A stretch of DNA of 10,817 nucleotides from NCBI GenBank assembly GCA_020347545.1, contig CP070731.1, positions 12,358 to 23,174 on the forward strand, written 5' to 3'. Both the position numbers and the translations under genes were made by a program. This document shows, piece by piece, positions 1 to 6,500 of the stretch (position 1 is the stretch's first letter; every line of letters starts with the position of its first letter). The notes under the pieces are model-generated. The model searched no databases. It was not told the origin of the DNA and saw only the letters and a list, made by a program, of their open reading frames with translations. Source of the DNA: Flavobacteriaceae bacterium. GTDB taxonomy: Bacteria > Bacteroidota > Bacteroidia > Flavobacteriales > Flavobacteriaceae.

Positions 1-1616
1 ACCAGGTCATAACTGTAATTTGCAATCAACGCAGGGCTAAAACTGTCTGCAGCATTTTGAATAACAACAGGGAAGTTTTCCAATAACTTTAGTAACTCTT
101 TCTCTTTAGGGTTCAATTCTGTTACTGATATATCTGCTCCAGGTTTGAAATTTGCCCTTCTCAATATCGACTGAATTCTCGCATAAGTGTATTGTATAAA
201 AGGCCCTGTATTGCCGTTAAAGTCGATGGATTCCTTAGGGTCGAACAAGATTCTTTTTCTGGGATCCACTTTTAGTATAAAATATTTTAAGGCTCCCAAA
301 CCAATGATCTTATACAACCGATTTTTTTCTTCTTTAGAATACCCTTCCAGCTTACCAAGCTCTTCAGAAATTTCACCTGCAGTGGTGCTCATTTCTTTCA
401 TAAGGTCATCAGCATCCACAACCGTACCTTCTCTTGATTTCATTTTTCCTTCCGGAAGATCCACCATGCCGTAGGATAGATGATGTAAATTCTGAGCCCA
501 GTCGAACCCCATTTTTTTAAGAATCAAAAACAGCACTTTAAAATGATAGTCCTGTTCATTTCCGACGGTATAAACCAGTCCATCTATGTCAGGAAAATCC
601 TTAATTCTCTGGATAGCCGTTCCGATATCCTGGGTCATATAAACCGCTGTTCCATCTGCTCTTAAAACAATTTTTTCATCCAGGCCCTCGTCGGTTAGAT
701 CTATCCAGACCGATCCGTCTTCTTTTTTGTAAAAAACTCCTTTATCCAAACCTTCAGCTACTACTTCCTTCCCTAATAAATAGGTGTCACTTTCGAAATA
801 GTTCTTGTCAAAGTTTACTCCCAGTTCCTTATAACTGATATCAAAACCATCGTAAACCCATTGATTCATTTTTTTCCAAAGCGAGACGGTTTCAGGATCT
901 CCCGCTTCCCATTTACGCAACATTTCCTGGGCTTCCAATAGAATTGGCGCCTTTTTCTTGGCATCCTCCTCAGACATTCCATCGCTTACAAGAGATTCGA
1001 TTTCCTGCTTGTATTGCTTGTCGAAAGCAACATAGTAGTTGCCCACAAGCTTATCCCCTTTGAGCCCTGTACTTTCAGGAGTTTCACCATTCCCGTATTT
1101 TAACCAGGCTATCATACTTTTACAAATGTGAATTCCACGGTCATTGATAATCTGGGTTTTATACACTTTTTTGCCTGCAGCTGAAATAATTTCGGCTACA
1201 GAATAACCAAGAAGATTATTTCTAATATGTCCCAGATGTAAAGGTTTATTGGTATTGGGTGAAGAGTATTCAACCATGACGGCTCCTTTCTTCTCTTTTT
1301 CGATTCCGAAGTTTTCAAACTCTGATATTTTATCAAAGCTTTCAAGATAGTAAGAATCTGTAATGACGAGGTTTAAAAACCCCTTTACAACATTGAAATC
1401 GGCAACTAATTCTGCATTTGATTTGAGATAGTTCCCCAGGTCGGAGGCAATTTGGAATGGATTGCCTTTGATTTGTTTAAGAAGGGGAAAAACAACAATT
1501 GTAATATCTCCCTCAAAGTCCTTCCTTGTTTCCTGGAATTCCAGTTTGTCTATTTCAATATCATAAATAGATTTGATTCCTTCTTTGGCTATTGGATCGA
1601 GTATGTTTTGAACCAC
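1..1616 (-). CDS. argS: Arginyl-tRNA synthetase (partial, C-terminus off the left edge)
   Basis: Class I aminoacyl-tRNA synthetase that charges tRNA-Arg with arginine in the cytoplasm. The reverse strand reads open from the left edge. The N-terminal (Add1-type) tRNA-binding domain contains FQETRKDFEGDITIV. Next comes VEYSSPNTNKPLHLGHIRNN, with the HIGH-type signature HLGH at 1227-1238 (residues 127-130). The KMSKS equivalent is KMKSREGT (KMKSR at 432-446, residues 391-395). The visible end, near QNAADSFSPALIANYSYDL, lies in the anticodon-binding (DALR) domain, so roughly 50 residues should be missing compared with the usual 590 or so. There is no in-frame ATG after the upstream stop. I chose GTG at 1616 because the family's N-terminus starts at about that point. 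GTG at 1658 would add a hydrophobic stretch that looks unrelated to ArgS. The gene is divergent from the YkgJ-type gene. Confidence 0.96.
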   Translation of the reverse strand, partial: MVQNILDPIAKEGIKSIYDIEIDKLEFQETRKDFEGDITIVVFPLLKQIKGNPFQIASDLGNYLKSNAELVADFNVVKGFLNLVITDSYYLESFDKISEFENFGIEKEKKGAVMVEYSSPNTNKPLHLGHIRNNLLGYSVAEIISAAGKKVYKTQIINDRGIHICKSMIAWLKYGNGETPESTGLKGDKLVGNYYVAFDKQYKQEIESLVSDGMSEEDAKKKAPILLEAQEMLRKWEAGDPETVSLWKKMNQWVYDGFDISYKELGVNFDKNYFESDTYLLGKEVVAEGLDKGVFYKKEDGSVWIDLTDEGLDEKIVLRADGTAVYMTQDIGTAIQRIKDFPDIDGLVYTVGNEQDYHFKVLFLILKKMGFDWAQNLHHLSYGMVDLPEGKMKSREGTVVDADDLMKEMSTTAGEISEELGKLEGYSKEEKNRLYKIIGLGALKYFILKVDPRKRILFDPKESIDFNGNTGPFIQYTYARIQSILRRANFKPGADISVTELNPKEKELLKLLENFPVVIQNAADSFSPALIANYSYDL

Positions 1617-1639
1617 GATAATTGTATTTACAAGAGCCG

Positions 1640-1647
1640 CAAAAATA
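1640..1647 (-). promoter_or_regulatory. Possible -7 box for argS
   Basis: Read on the minus strand this is TATTTTTG, a match to the Bacteroidota -7 consensus TAnnTTTG. Transcription from it would begin near 1634, giving a leader of about 18 nt before GTG 1616. That would place the alternative GTG at 1658 upstream of the transcript. I see no TTG at the -33 position, and the match is in AT-rich DNA, so this is only suggestive. Confidence 0.35.
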
Positions 1648-1658
1648 ATTATTTTCAC

Positions 1659-1687
1659 TTGATAATGGATGAGTTATTGTACATTTG
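1659..1687 (+). promoter_or_regulatory. Candidate Bacteroidota promoter for the YkgJ-type gene
   Basis: TTG at 1659-1661 is followed after 18 bp by TACATTTG at 1680-1687. This matches the Bacteroidota/Flavobacterium consensus TTG - 17 to 23 bp - TAnnTTTG. Transcription would begin about 1692-1695. That favours ATG 1706 (or 1697) as the start of the downstream gene over the earlier codons at 1685 and 1688. The promoter lies back to back with the argS 5' region. Confidence 0.5.
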
Positions 1688-1705
1688 ATGACTGCGATGG
1701 CTGAA

Positions 1706-2200
1706 ATGGATAAAATAATCAAAGAATTACCGGAAAGGGCGCTAGAAAAAAGAGCTGAGAACAAAAAGTATTTCAAGAAATTGAAAAGCAAACAGCGAAA
1801 GCGTCTGGACTTATTAATGCAGGAGATACACGAAGATGAATTTGAGAATACAGATTGTTTGACCTGCGCCAACTGTTGCAAAACCACGAGTCCGATTTTT
1901 ACCGAAAAAGATATTAGCAGAATTTCAAAATTTCTGAGAATGAAGGAACGGGATTTTGTGTCTCAATATTTACAGAGAGATGAGGATGATTTTATGGTTT
2001 TACAAACTTCTCCATGCACTTTTTTGGATCAGGACAATACTTGTTTTATTTATGAGGTTCGGCCCAAGGCCTGCAGTGAGTATCCACATACCAACAGGAA
2101 AAAATTTGCCCAACTAACAGATCTTACCTTAAAGAATACTGAAATATGTCCGGCTGTTTATAATATTGTAGAAACTTTAAAGGTAAAACTGCCTCTGTAG
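1706..2200 (+). CDS. YkgJ-family cysteine-cluster protein (putative Zn/Fe-chelating)
   Basis: A 164-residue cytoplasmic protein of the YkgJ/CxxCxxCC family (Pfam 'putative zinc- or iron-chelating domain'), whose biochemical role is unknown. A lysine-rich helical N-terminus (about 1-45) precedes the cluster. The cysteines are C51, C54, C57 and C58 in CLTCANCC, then C104 in SPCTFL, C113, C123 in IYEVRPKAC, and C148 near the end. Eight cysteines with this spacing are typical of the family and suggest a bound metal or Fe-S cluster; that is inference. In-frame starts exist at 1685 (TTG), 1688, 1697 and 1706. I prefer 1706 because relatives begin at about this point and a promoter box occupies 1680-1687. 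It is divergent from argS and convergent with namZ, with only 32 bp between the stops and no clear terminator hairpin there. Confidence 0.88.
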   Translation: MDKIIKELPERALEKRAENKKYFKKLKSKQRKRLDLLMQEIHEDEFENTDCLTCANCCKTTSPIFTEKDISRISKFLRMKERDFVSQYLQRDEDDFMVLQTSPCTFLDQDNTCFIYEVRPKACSEYPHTNRKKFAQLTDLTLKNTEICPAVYNIVETLKVKLPL

Positions 2201-2232
2201 AAAGATTAAACCCGTGCACAAAGCATGCAGGA

Positions 2233-3501
2233 TCAGGGATAGATCAGATATTTTTCCCGAATTGTTTTGAACTTCTCAATGTTGTTCGCCCAGCTCTGTC
2301 TTATTTCTTCAGAAGTCAAGCCTTTTTCAATTTGTTTCCTCAGTTTTTCATTTCCGGCGTGTGCGGTAAAGGTTTTGCCAAAAAAGTCCTTATCCTTTGG
2401 CGTTTTGTTATAGGCGTCCAACAGCCACTTAAGGTTCACTTTTGTTTGGGTTTTGGCTTTGGTCAAATCAACTCCGTAGCATTTCTCCCCTTTGAATTTA
2501 GGGTACTTTGATCCGAAATTCTCTTCGGGTGTGTAATTAAATTCAGAAGGAGGGAAGAATGGTGCCCCATATCTTTGAAACTGGAATTCAGATCCTCTGC
2601 CGGCATTGATAATTGTTCCTTCAAAAAAACCGAGACTTGGATACAGGTTGATGGATTTGTCATTTGGAAGATTGGGAGAAGGCCTTACAGGAAGACTGTA
2701 TTTGCTTTTGTGTGTATAATTCAAAACAGGAATGACTTTTATTTCACATACAGCACTGTCTTTAAGCCAGAATTCTCCGTTGACCATCTGGGCATATTCT
2801 CCAATGGTCATTCCATAAACAAGAGGCACTTCGTGCATACCGACAAAAGAGCTGTATTCAGATTCCAGAACCGGACCGTCAATATAGTGCCCATTGGGAT
2901 TGGGGCGGTCAAGAATAACCAAAGGGATATCTGATTCCGCACAGGCTTCCATTACGAGACTCATGGTTGATATATAAGTATAAAATCTTACCCCAACATC
3001 CTGAATATCAAAGAGAACCAAGTCAATATTCTTTAATTGGTCTCTGGTTGGTTTTTTGTTCTTTCCATAAAGTGAAATTAGGGGGAGGCCGGTTTTTAAG
3101 TCTTTGTCATCCTCTACTTTTTCACCTGCATCAATTCGTCCCCGAAACCCGTGTTCAGGAGCAAAAACTTTTTGAATCGCAATATTATGGCTGAGCAAGG
3201 TATCTATTAAATGCTCGTATCCTTTTTTATCGCTTAATGATCCTTTTTTGACGATACTGGTCTGGTTCGCTACAACGGCAATTTTCTTTCCCTGTAAATA
3301 GGGAAGATAGGCATTCATAAGATCGGCAGCGGGTACTATGATCAAGCTGTCAGAATGAACTTCCGAAGGTCTGTTTTCGTTGTAAGGTTGAGCGGAATCA
3401 AATTCGGATTTTTTAGAAAAAGAAGAGAATAAAAGAACAAAGGCTATTAATTCAGTTACTAAAATTAAATATGTATTTTTGGACCGAATTAACCTTTTCA
3501 T
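2233..3501 (-). CDS. namZ: Exo-beta-N-acetylmuramidase NamZ (DUF1343/GH171 family)
   Basis: A 422-residue member of the DUF1343 family, now known as NamZ (glycoside hydrolase family GH171). These enzymes release N-acetylmuramic acid from the non-reducing end of peptidoglycan fragments. Residues 11-28 are hydrophobic after a basic start, so it is probably exported or membrane-anchored. There is no lipobox cysteine. Family hallmarks are clear: KIAVVANQTS (73-82), FAPEHGFRG (113-121), LFDIQDVGVRFYTY (163-176), ILDRPNPNG (196-204), MTIGEYAQM (231-239) and VRPSPNLPN before the C-terminal half. The ATG at 3499-3501 lies 6 bp from the divergent permease start. I saw no murQ, murK or MurNAc transporter nearby, so the fate of the released sugar is not shown here. 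Family assignment is confident; exact substrate preference is inferred. Confidence 0.92.
   Translation of the reverse strand: MKRLIRSKNTYLILVTELIAFVLLFSSFSKKSEFDSAQPYNENRPSEVHSDSLIIVPAADLMNAYLPYLQGKKIAVVANQTSIVKKGSLSDKKGYEHLIDTLLSHNIAIQKVFAPEHGFRGRIDAGEKVEDDKDLKTGLPLISLYGKNKKPTRDQLKNIDLVLFDIQDVGVRFYTYISTMSLVMEACAESDIPLVILDRPNPNGHYIDGPVLESEYSSFVGMHEVPLVYGMTIGEYAQMVNGEFWLKDSAVCEIKVIPVLNYTHKSKYSLPVRPSPNLPNDKSINLYPSLGFFEGTIINAGRGSEFQFQRYGAPFFPPSEFNYTPEENFGSKYPKFKGEKCYGVDLTKAKTQTKVNLKWLLDAYNKTPKDKDFFGKTFTAHAGNEKLRKQIEKGLTSEEIRQSWANNIEKFKTIREKYLIYP
3474..3481 (+). promoter_or_regulatory. Candidate -7 box for the permease gene, inside namZ
   Basis: TATTTTTG matches TAnnTTTG and lies 26 bp upstream of the TTG start at 3508, giving a predicted leader of about 20 nt. 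It sits within the first codons of the oppositely oriented namZ gene. I do not see a good TTG at the expected -33 position. Confidence 0.4.
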
Positions 3502-3507
3502 TTCAGT

Positions 3508-4743
3508 TTGAATTACGAATTATTTATAGCCCGGCGCATTATCGCCTCAAAGGAACACAAAAATAGTGTTTCATCGCCTATAATAAAAATCTCTATTCTG
3601 GCGATTGCCATTGGGATTGTCGTGATGCTTTTTTCAGTTGCTACAGGTGTAGGCTTACAGAAAAAAATAAAGGAAAAAATTTCGGGATTTAACGGAGATA
3701 TTCAAATAATCAATTTTGACAGCAATAATTCTCGTGTGACGGTTGTCCCAGTGTCTAAAAATCAAGATTTTTATCCTGAATTTTCCGAGGTTCCCAACGT
3801 AAAAAAAGTTCAGGTTTTTGCGACCAAAGCCGGTATTATAAGAACGCCAAATGAGTTTGAAGGAATTGTCCTAAAAGGGGTGGATGAGAATTACAACTGG
3901 ACTTTTTTTGACGAATACCTCAAGGAAGGGTCGGTTCCTGATCTTAAAGGTAGTCTGTCAAATGAGGTGCTGATCTCGGCTAAAACCGCATCGAGATTGC
4001 GATTGGGAATCGGAGATGAGTTTTATACTTTTTTTGTGAAAAACGATCCGAATAAGGCGCCCAATTCGAGGAAGTTTATCATAAGTGGAATTTACGATTC
4101 GGGATTTGAAGAATTTGATGAAGCTTTAATGATAGGTGACATAAGGCATATTCAAAGAATCAACAAGTGGCCTGCGGATCAGGTTGGTGGATTCGAATTG
4201 TTTATCCATGATTTTGACAAGTTGAAAGAGACTGGTTTCGAAGTATATGAAGCCATTGATCCTTCACTCAATGCGTATACCACTGCAGAGAAATTTCCGG
4301 CAATATATGAATGGCTCGCTCTTTTTGATACCAATATAGTGGTGATCATAGGAATCATGATTCTTATAGCGGGTATAAACATGATTACTGCTTTACTGGT
4401 ATTAATTTTGGAGAGGACTCAAATGATAGGAATTTTAAAGGCACTTGGAAACCACAACTGGAGCATCAGAAAAATATTTCTTTACAATGCCTCTTTTCTG
4501 ATCGCCAAAGGGTTATTTTGGGGCAACCTGATCGGAGTAGGATTGTTGCTCAGTCAAAAATATTTTGGAATTATCAAATTAAACCCGGAAACTTATTATG
4601 TTAATCAAGCCCCTGTATACCTTGGGATTCCGGCACTTATTTATATTAATATCGGCACCTTGCTACTATGCTTTTTGATGCTAATAGTTCCTTCTTACAT
4701 AGTAAGTAAAATTAGTCCGGTAAAAGCCATAAAATTTGATTAA
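3508..4743 (+). CDS. LolE/FtsX-type ABC transporter permease
   Basis: A 411-residue inner-membrane permease of the MacB/FtsX/LolCE superfamily. These proteins couple a cytoplasmic ATPase to work on periplasmic or outer-membrane substrates such as lipoproteins. The topology is characteristic: TM1 at about 27-48, a large periplasmic (MacB_PCD-like) domain at about 50-270, then TM2 276-300, TM3 327-348 and TM4 377-398. The cytoplasmic coupling segment ERTQMIGILKALGN is at 302-315 and the C-terminus is SPVKAIKFD. The start is TTG. I accept it because the family begins with the same short stretch (here NYELFIARR) and no ATG lies close. The start is 6 bp from the divergent namZ start, so each gene's control elements must overlap the other. 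No ABC ATPase gene is in the window, so its ATPase partner, and therefore the true substrate, cannot be named from here. Confidence 0.9.
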   Translation: MNYELFIARRIIASKEHKNSVSSPIIKISILAIAIGIVVMLFSVATGVGLQKKIKEKISGFNGDIQIINFDSNNSRVTVVPVSKNQDFYPEFSEVPNVKKVQVFATKAGIIRTPNEFEGIVLKGVDENYNWTFFDEYLKEGSVPDLKGSLSNEVLISAKTASRLRLGIGDEFYTFFVKNDPNKAPNSRKFIISGIYDSGFEEFDEALMIGDIRHIQRINKWPADQVGGFELFIHDFDKLKETGFEVYEAIDPSLNAYTTAEKFPAIYEWLALFDTNIVVIIGIMILIAGINMITALLVLILERTQMIGILKALGNHNWSIRKIFLYNASFLIAKGLFWGNLIGVGLLLSQKYFGIIKLNPETYYVNQAPVYLGIPALIYINIGTLLLCFLMLIVPSYIVSKISPVKAIKFD

Positions 4744-4748
4744 ATTTG
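4741..4748 (+). promoter_or_regulatory. Possible -7 box upstream of lpd
   Basis: TAAATTTG fits TAnnTTTG and overlaps the stop codon of the permease gene. It would give a leader of about 58 nt for lpd. No TTG is present at the -33 distance, so read-through from the permease gene is an equally good explanation. Confidence 0.25.
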
Positions 4749-4811
4749 CATTCCTAAAATCGACCTTGAACTATTGGGTCCATTGAAATAGAATTAAATT
4801 ATTTTGAACAT

Positions 4812-6200
4812 ATGAAATACGACATTATTGTTATCGGAAGTGGTCCTGGCGGCTATGTTACGGCAATCAGAGCTTCTCAACTTGGATTTAAAGTAGCCGT
4901 TGTGGAAAAAGCAGAATTAGGCGGGATTTGTTTGAATTGGGGATGCATCCCAACCAAAGCCCTTTTAAAAAGTGCTCAGGTATACGAATATTTAAAGCAT
5001 GTTGACAGTTATGGTCTTAAAGCCAAGGAAATCGATAAAGATTTTGATGCTGTGGTCAAAAGAAGTCGTGGTGTTGCCGAGGGTATGAGCAAGGGTGTTC
5101 AATTCTTAATGAAAAAAAATAAAATTGATATCATCAATGGTTTCGGAAAGATAAAGCCCGGAAAAAAAGTGGATGTTGAGGATGATAAAGGAAAAAGTAC
5201 CGAATACAGTGCCAATCATATCATCATTGCTACAGGAGCCAGATCAAGAGAATTACCGTTTTTACCTATCGACAAGGAAAAAGTGATCGGTTACAGACAG
5301 GCCATGGTACTTCCAAAACAACCAAAAAAAATGATCATTGTCGGGTCGGGAGCTATAGGCGTGGAATTTGCCTATTTCTACAATTCAATGGGAACTGAGG
5401 TAACCATAGTGGAGTTTCTTCCTAACCTTGTTCCTTTAGAGGATGAAGAGGTTTCAAAACAATTCGAGCGATCAATGAAAAAATCGGGAATCAAGGTGAT
5501 GACCAATTCCAGTGTCACAAAAGTTGATACCTCGGGTAAAGGTGTAAAAGCAACAGTCTCAACTAAGAAGGGCGAGGTTTCACTTGAGGCTGATATCGTG
5601 TTATCAGCAGTAGGAATAAAATCGAATATCGAAAATATTGGTTTGGAAGATGTTGGAATTGTAACAGACAAAGACAAAATTCTTGTCAATGATTACTATC
5701 AGACCAATTTACCGGGCTACTACGCGATTGGTGATGTTGTTCCCGGACCGGCATTGGCCCATGTGGCTTCCGCTGAAGGAATAACCTGTGTTGAAAAAAT
5801 AGCCGGTTTGAACCCGGAACCGATTGATTATGGAAATATTCCTGGTTGTACCTATGCCAGCCCTGAAATTGCAAGTGTTGGTTTGACGGAGAAACAGGCA
5901 AAAGAGAAGGGATATGATATTAAAGTTGGAAAGTTTCCTTTTTCAGCTTCGGGTAAAGCCTCTGCAGCCGGAACGAAGGAAGGTTTCGTAAAAGTGATTT
6001 TTGATGCGAAATACGGAGAATGGCTTGGATGCCATATGATCGGAGCAGGAGTTACTGATATGATCGCAGAAGCAGTTTTAGGAAGGAAACTTGAAACAAC
6101 CGGCCATGAAGTGTTAAAAGCAGTTCATCCACACCCAACAATGAGTGAAGCTGTGATGGAAGCTGTTGCAGATGCCTACGATGAGGTGATCCACTTATAA
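4812..6200 (+). CDS. lpdA: Dihydrolipoyl dehydrogenase (E3)
   Basis: FAD-dependent pyridine-nucleotide-disulfide oxidoreductase that reoxidises dihydrolipoyl groups of 2-oxoacid dehydrogenase or glycine-cleavage complexes, passing electrons to NAD+. All landmarks are present in 462 residues, the usual family length: the FAD-binding GSGPGG at 9-14, the redox disulfide GGICLNWGCIPTK with C40 and C45, the NAD-binding GSGAIGVEF, the second FAD motif YAIGDV, and the C-terminal dimerisation domain ending in HPHPTMSE with catalytic His441 and Glu446. No E1 or E2 subunit genes or lipoyl-domain proteins are adjacent, so this is a stand-alone E3. It is followed 20 bp downstream by a strong terminator. 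Beyond that lies a peroxiredoxin-thioredoxin operon, to which Lpd could in principle supply electrons; this is speculation. Confidence 0.97.
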   Translation: MKYDIIVIGSGPGGYVTAIRASQLGFKVAVVEKAELGGICLNWGCIPTKALLKSAQVYEYLKHVDSYGLKAKEIDKDFDAVVKRSRGVAEGMSKGVQFLMKKNKIDIINGFGKIKPGKKVDVEDDKGKSTEYSANHIIIATGARSRELPFLPIDKEKVIGYRQAMVLPKQPKKMIIVGSGAIGVEFAYFYNSMGTEVTIVEFLPNLVPLEDEEVSKQFERSMKKSGIKVMTNSSVTKVDTSGKGVKATVSTKKGEVSLEADIVLSAVGIKSNIENIGLEDVGIVTDKDKILVNDYYQTNLPGYYAIGDVVPGPALAHVASAEGITCVEKIAGLNPEPIDYGNIPGCTYASPEIASVGLTEKQAKEKGYDIKVGKFPFSASGKASAAGTKEGFVKVIFDAKYGEWLGCHMIGAGVTDMIAEAVLGRKLETTGHEVLKAVHPHPTMSEAVMEAVADAYDEVIHL

Positions 6201-6220
6201 CAGAGATAATAAACTAGTTG

Positions 6221-6247
6221 AAAAGCACTCCTTGGAGTGCTTTTTTT
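6221..6247 (+). terminator. Rho-independent terminator after lpd
   Basis: The stem AAAAGCACTC / GAGTGCTTTT closes on a CTTG tetraloop and is followed by a run of T (6237-6247 is almost all T after the stem). It begins 20 bp after the lpd stop. It should separate lpd transcription from the peroxiredoxin operon. Confidence 0.93.
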
Positions 6248-6290
6248 ATGTGAATGAAATGCACATAAATTTTAGGTATTTTTTGGCCTT

Positions 6291-6304
6291 TTCCGGTGCC
6301 GGAA
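6291..6304. promoter_or_regulatory. Inverted repeat TTCCGGtgCCGGAA, candidate operator
   Basis: A perfect 6-bp inverted repeat with a 2-bp spacer. It is GC-rich in its centre and stands out in an AT-rich intergenic region. It has no T-run and a 2-nt loop, so it is unlikely to be a terminator. It covers the position where a -33 element would be expected for the -7 box at 6319-6326, which suggests a protein-binding site. No specific regulator is recognised. Confidence 0.4.
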
Positions 6305-6318
6305 TTCAGGAAACATAT

Positions 6319-6326
6319 TATCTTTG
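6319..6326 (+). promoter_or_regulatory. Candidate -7 box (upstream promoter of the peroxiredoxin operon or of a small ORF)
   Basis: TATCTTTG matches TAnnTTTG exactly. No TTG occurs 17-23 bp upstream; instead the inverted repeat at 6291-6304 occupies that position. Transcription would begin near 6332, 13 nt before the ATG of the possible small ORF at 6345, and could run on into the peroxiredoxin gene. Confidence 0.4.
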
Positions 6327-6344
6327 TCCAGCTTCAAAAAATCT

Positions 6345-6416
6345 ATGGAAAAGGCGAATTATGCTATTTCAAACTTCGATAAAGAAAATCTATTTCAGTA
6401 TAAAATATTGAAATAA
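6345..6416 (+). other. Possible 23-codon small ORF
   Basis: ATG to TAA encoding MEKANYAISNFDKENLFQY followed by KILK. No homology is recognised and there is no Shine-Dalgarno site, which is uninformative in this group. The only support is its place just downstream of a -7 box in an otherwise empty region. It ends in the AACAA arm of the repeat at 6415-6427. It could equally be chance. Confidence 0.12.
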
Positions 6417-6427
6417 CAATAGTTGTT
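6415..6427. promoter_or_regulatory. Inverted repeat AACAA-TAG-TTGTT over the -33 element
   Basis: A 5-3-5 inverted repeat whose right arm contains the TTG (6423-6425) of the peroxiredoxin promoter. A repressor or activator dimer could bind here and control the operon. The arms are short and AT-rich, so chance is not excluded. Confidence 0.28.
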
Positions 6428-6454
6428 CACAAGGTTATCTATGGGTTATTTTTG
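6423..6454 (+). promoter_or_regulatory. Probable promoter of the peroxiredoxin operon
   Basis: TTG at 6423-6425, a 21-bp spacer, then TATTTTTG at 6447-6454. This is a full match to the Bacteroidota TTG / TAnnTTTG consensus. Predicted transcription start is about 6460, leaving a leader of about 40 nt. The leader is A/T-rich and contains a run of ten A residues (6485-6494) just ahead of the ATG, consistent with A-rich rather than Shine-Dalgarno translation initiation. Confidence 0.65.
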
Positions 6455-6500
6455 CAAGCGTAAAAATGAATTTTAACAATTAATAAAAAAAAAATAGACT

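Noticed and set aside
1561..1887. Minus-strand frame opposite the YkgJ-type gene that runs into argS in another frame
   Set aside because: It overlaps two confident genes, and its predicted protein is cysteine- and serine-rich nonsense produced by reading these genes out of frame.
2201..2232. Terminator between the convergent YkgJ-type and namZ genes
   Set aside because: Only very short inverted matches around GCATGC and a partial GATCAG direct repeat are visible, with no stable stem or T-run.
2575..2934. Plus-strand open frame inside namZ
   Set aside because: It is antisense to a confident DUF1343/NamZ gene, with no family match and no promoter.
4799..4806. TTATTTTG just before the lpd start as a promoter
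   Set aside because: It is one base short of TAnnTTTG and would place transcription at the ATG itself. The AT-rich background makes such near matches common.
6419..6442. ATAG ... CTAT pair resembling OxyR half-sites ahead of the peroxiredoxin gene
   Set aside because: The 16-nt gap between ATAG and CTAT does not fit the OxyR arrangement (7-nt gaps within a tetrad), and only two of four half-sites are present.
6485..6494. Run of ten A as a phase-variable tract
   Set aside because: It lies in the leader just upstream of the peroxiredoxin ATG, where an A-rich sequence is normal for this group. It is not inside the promoter or reading frame.
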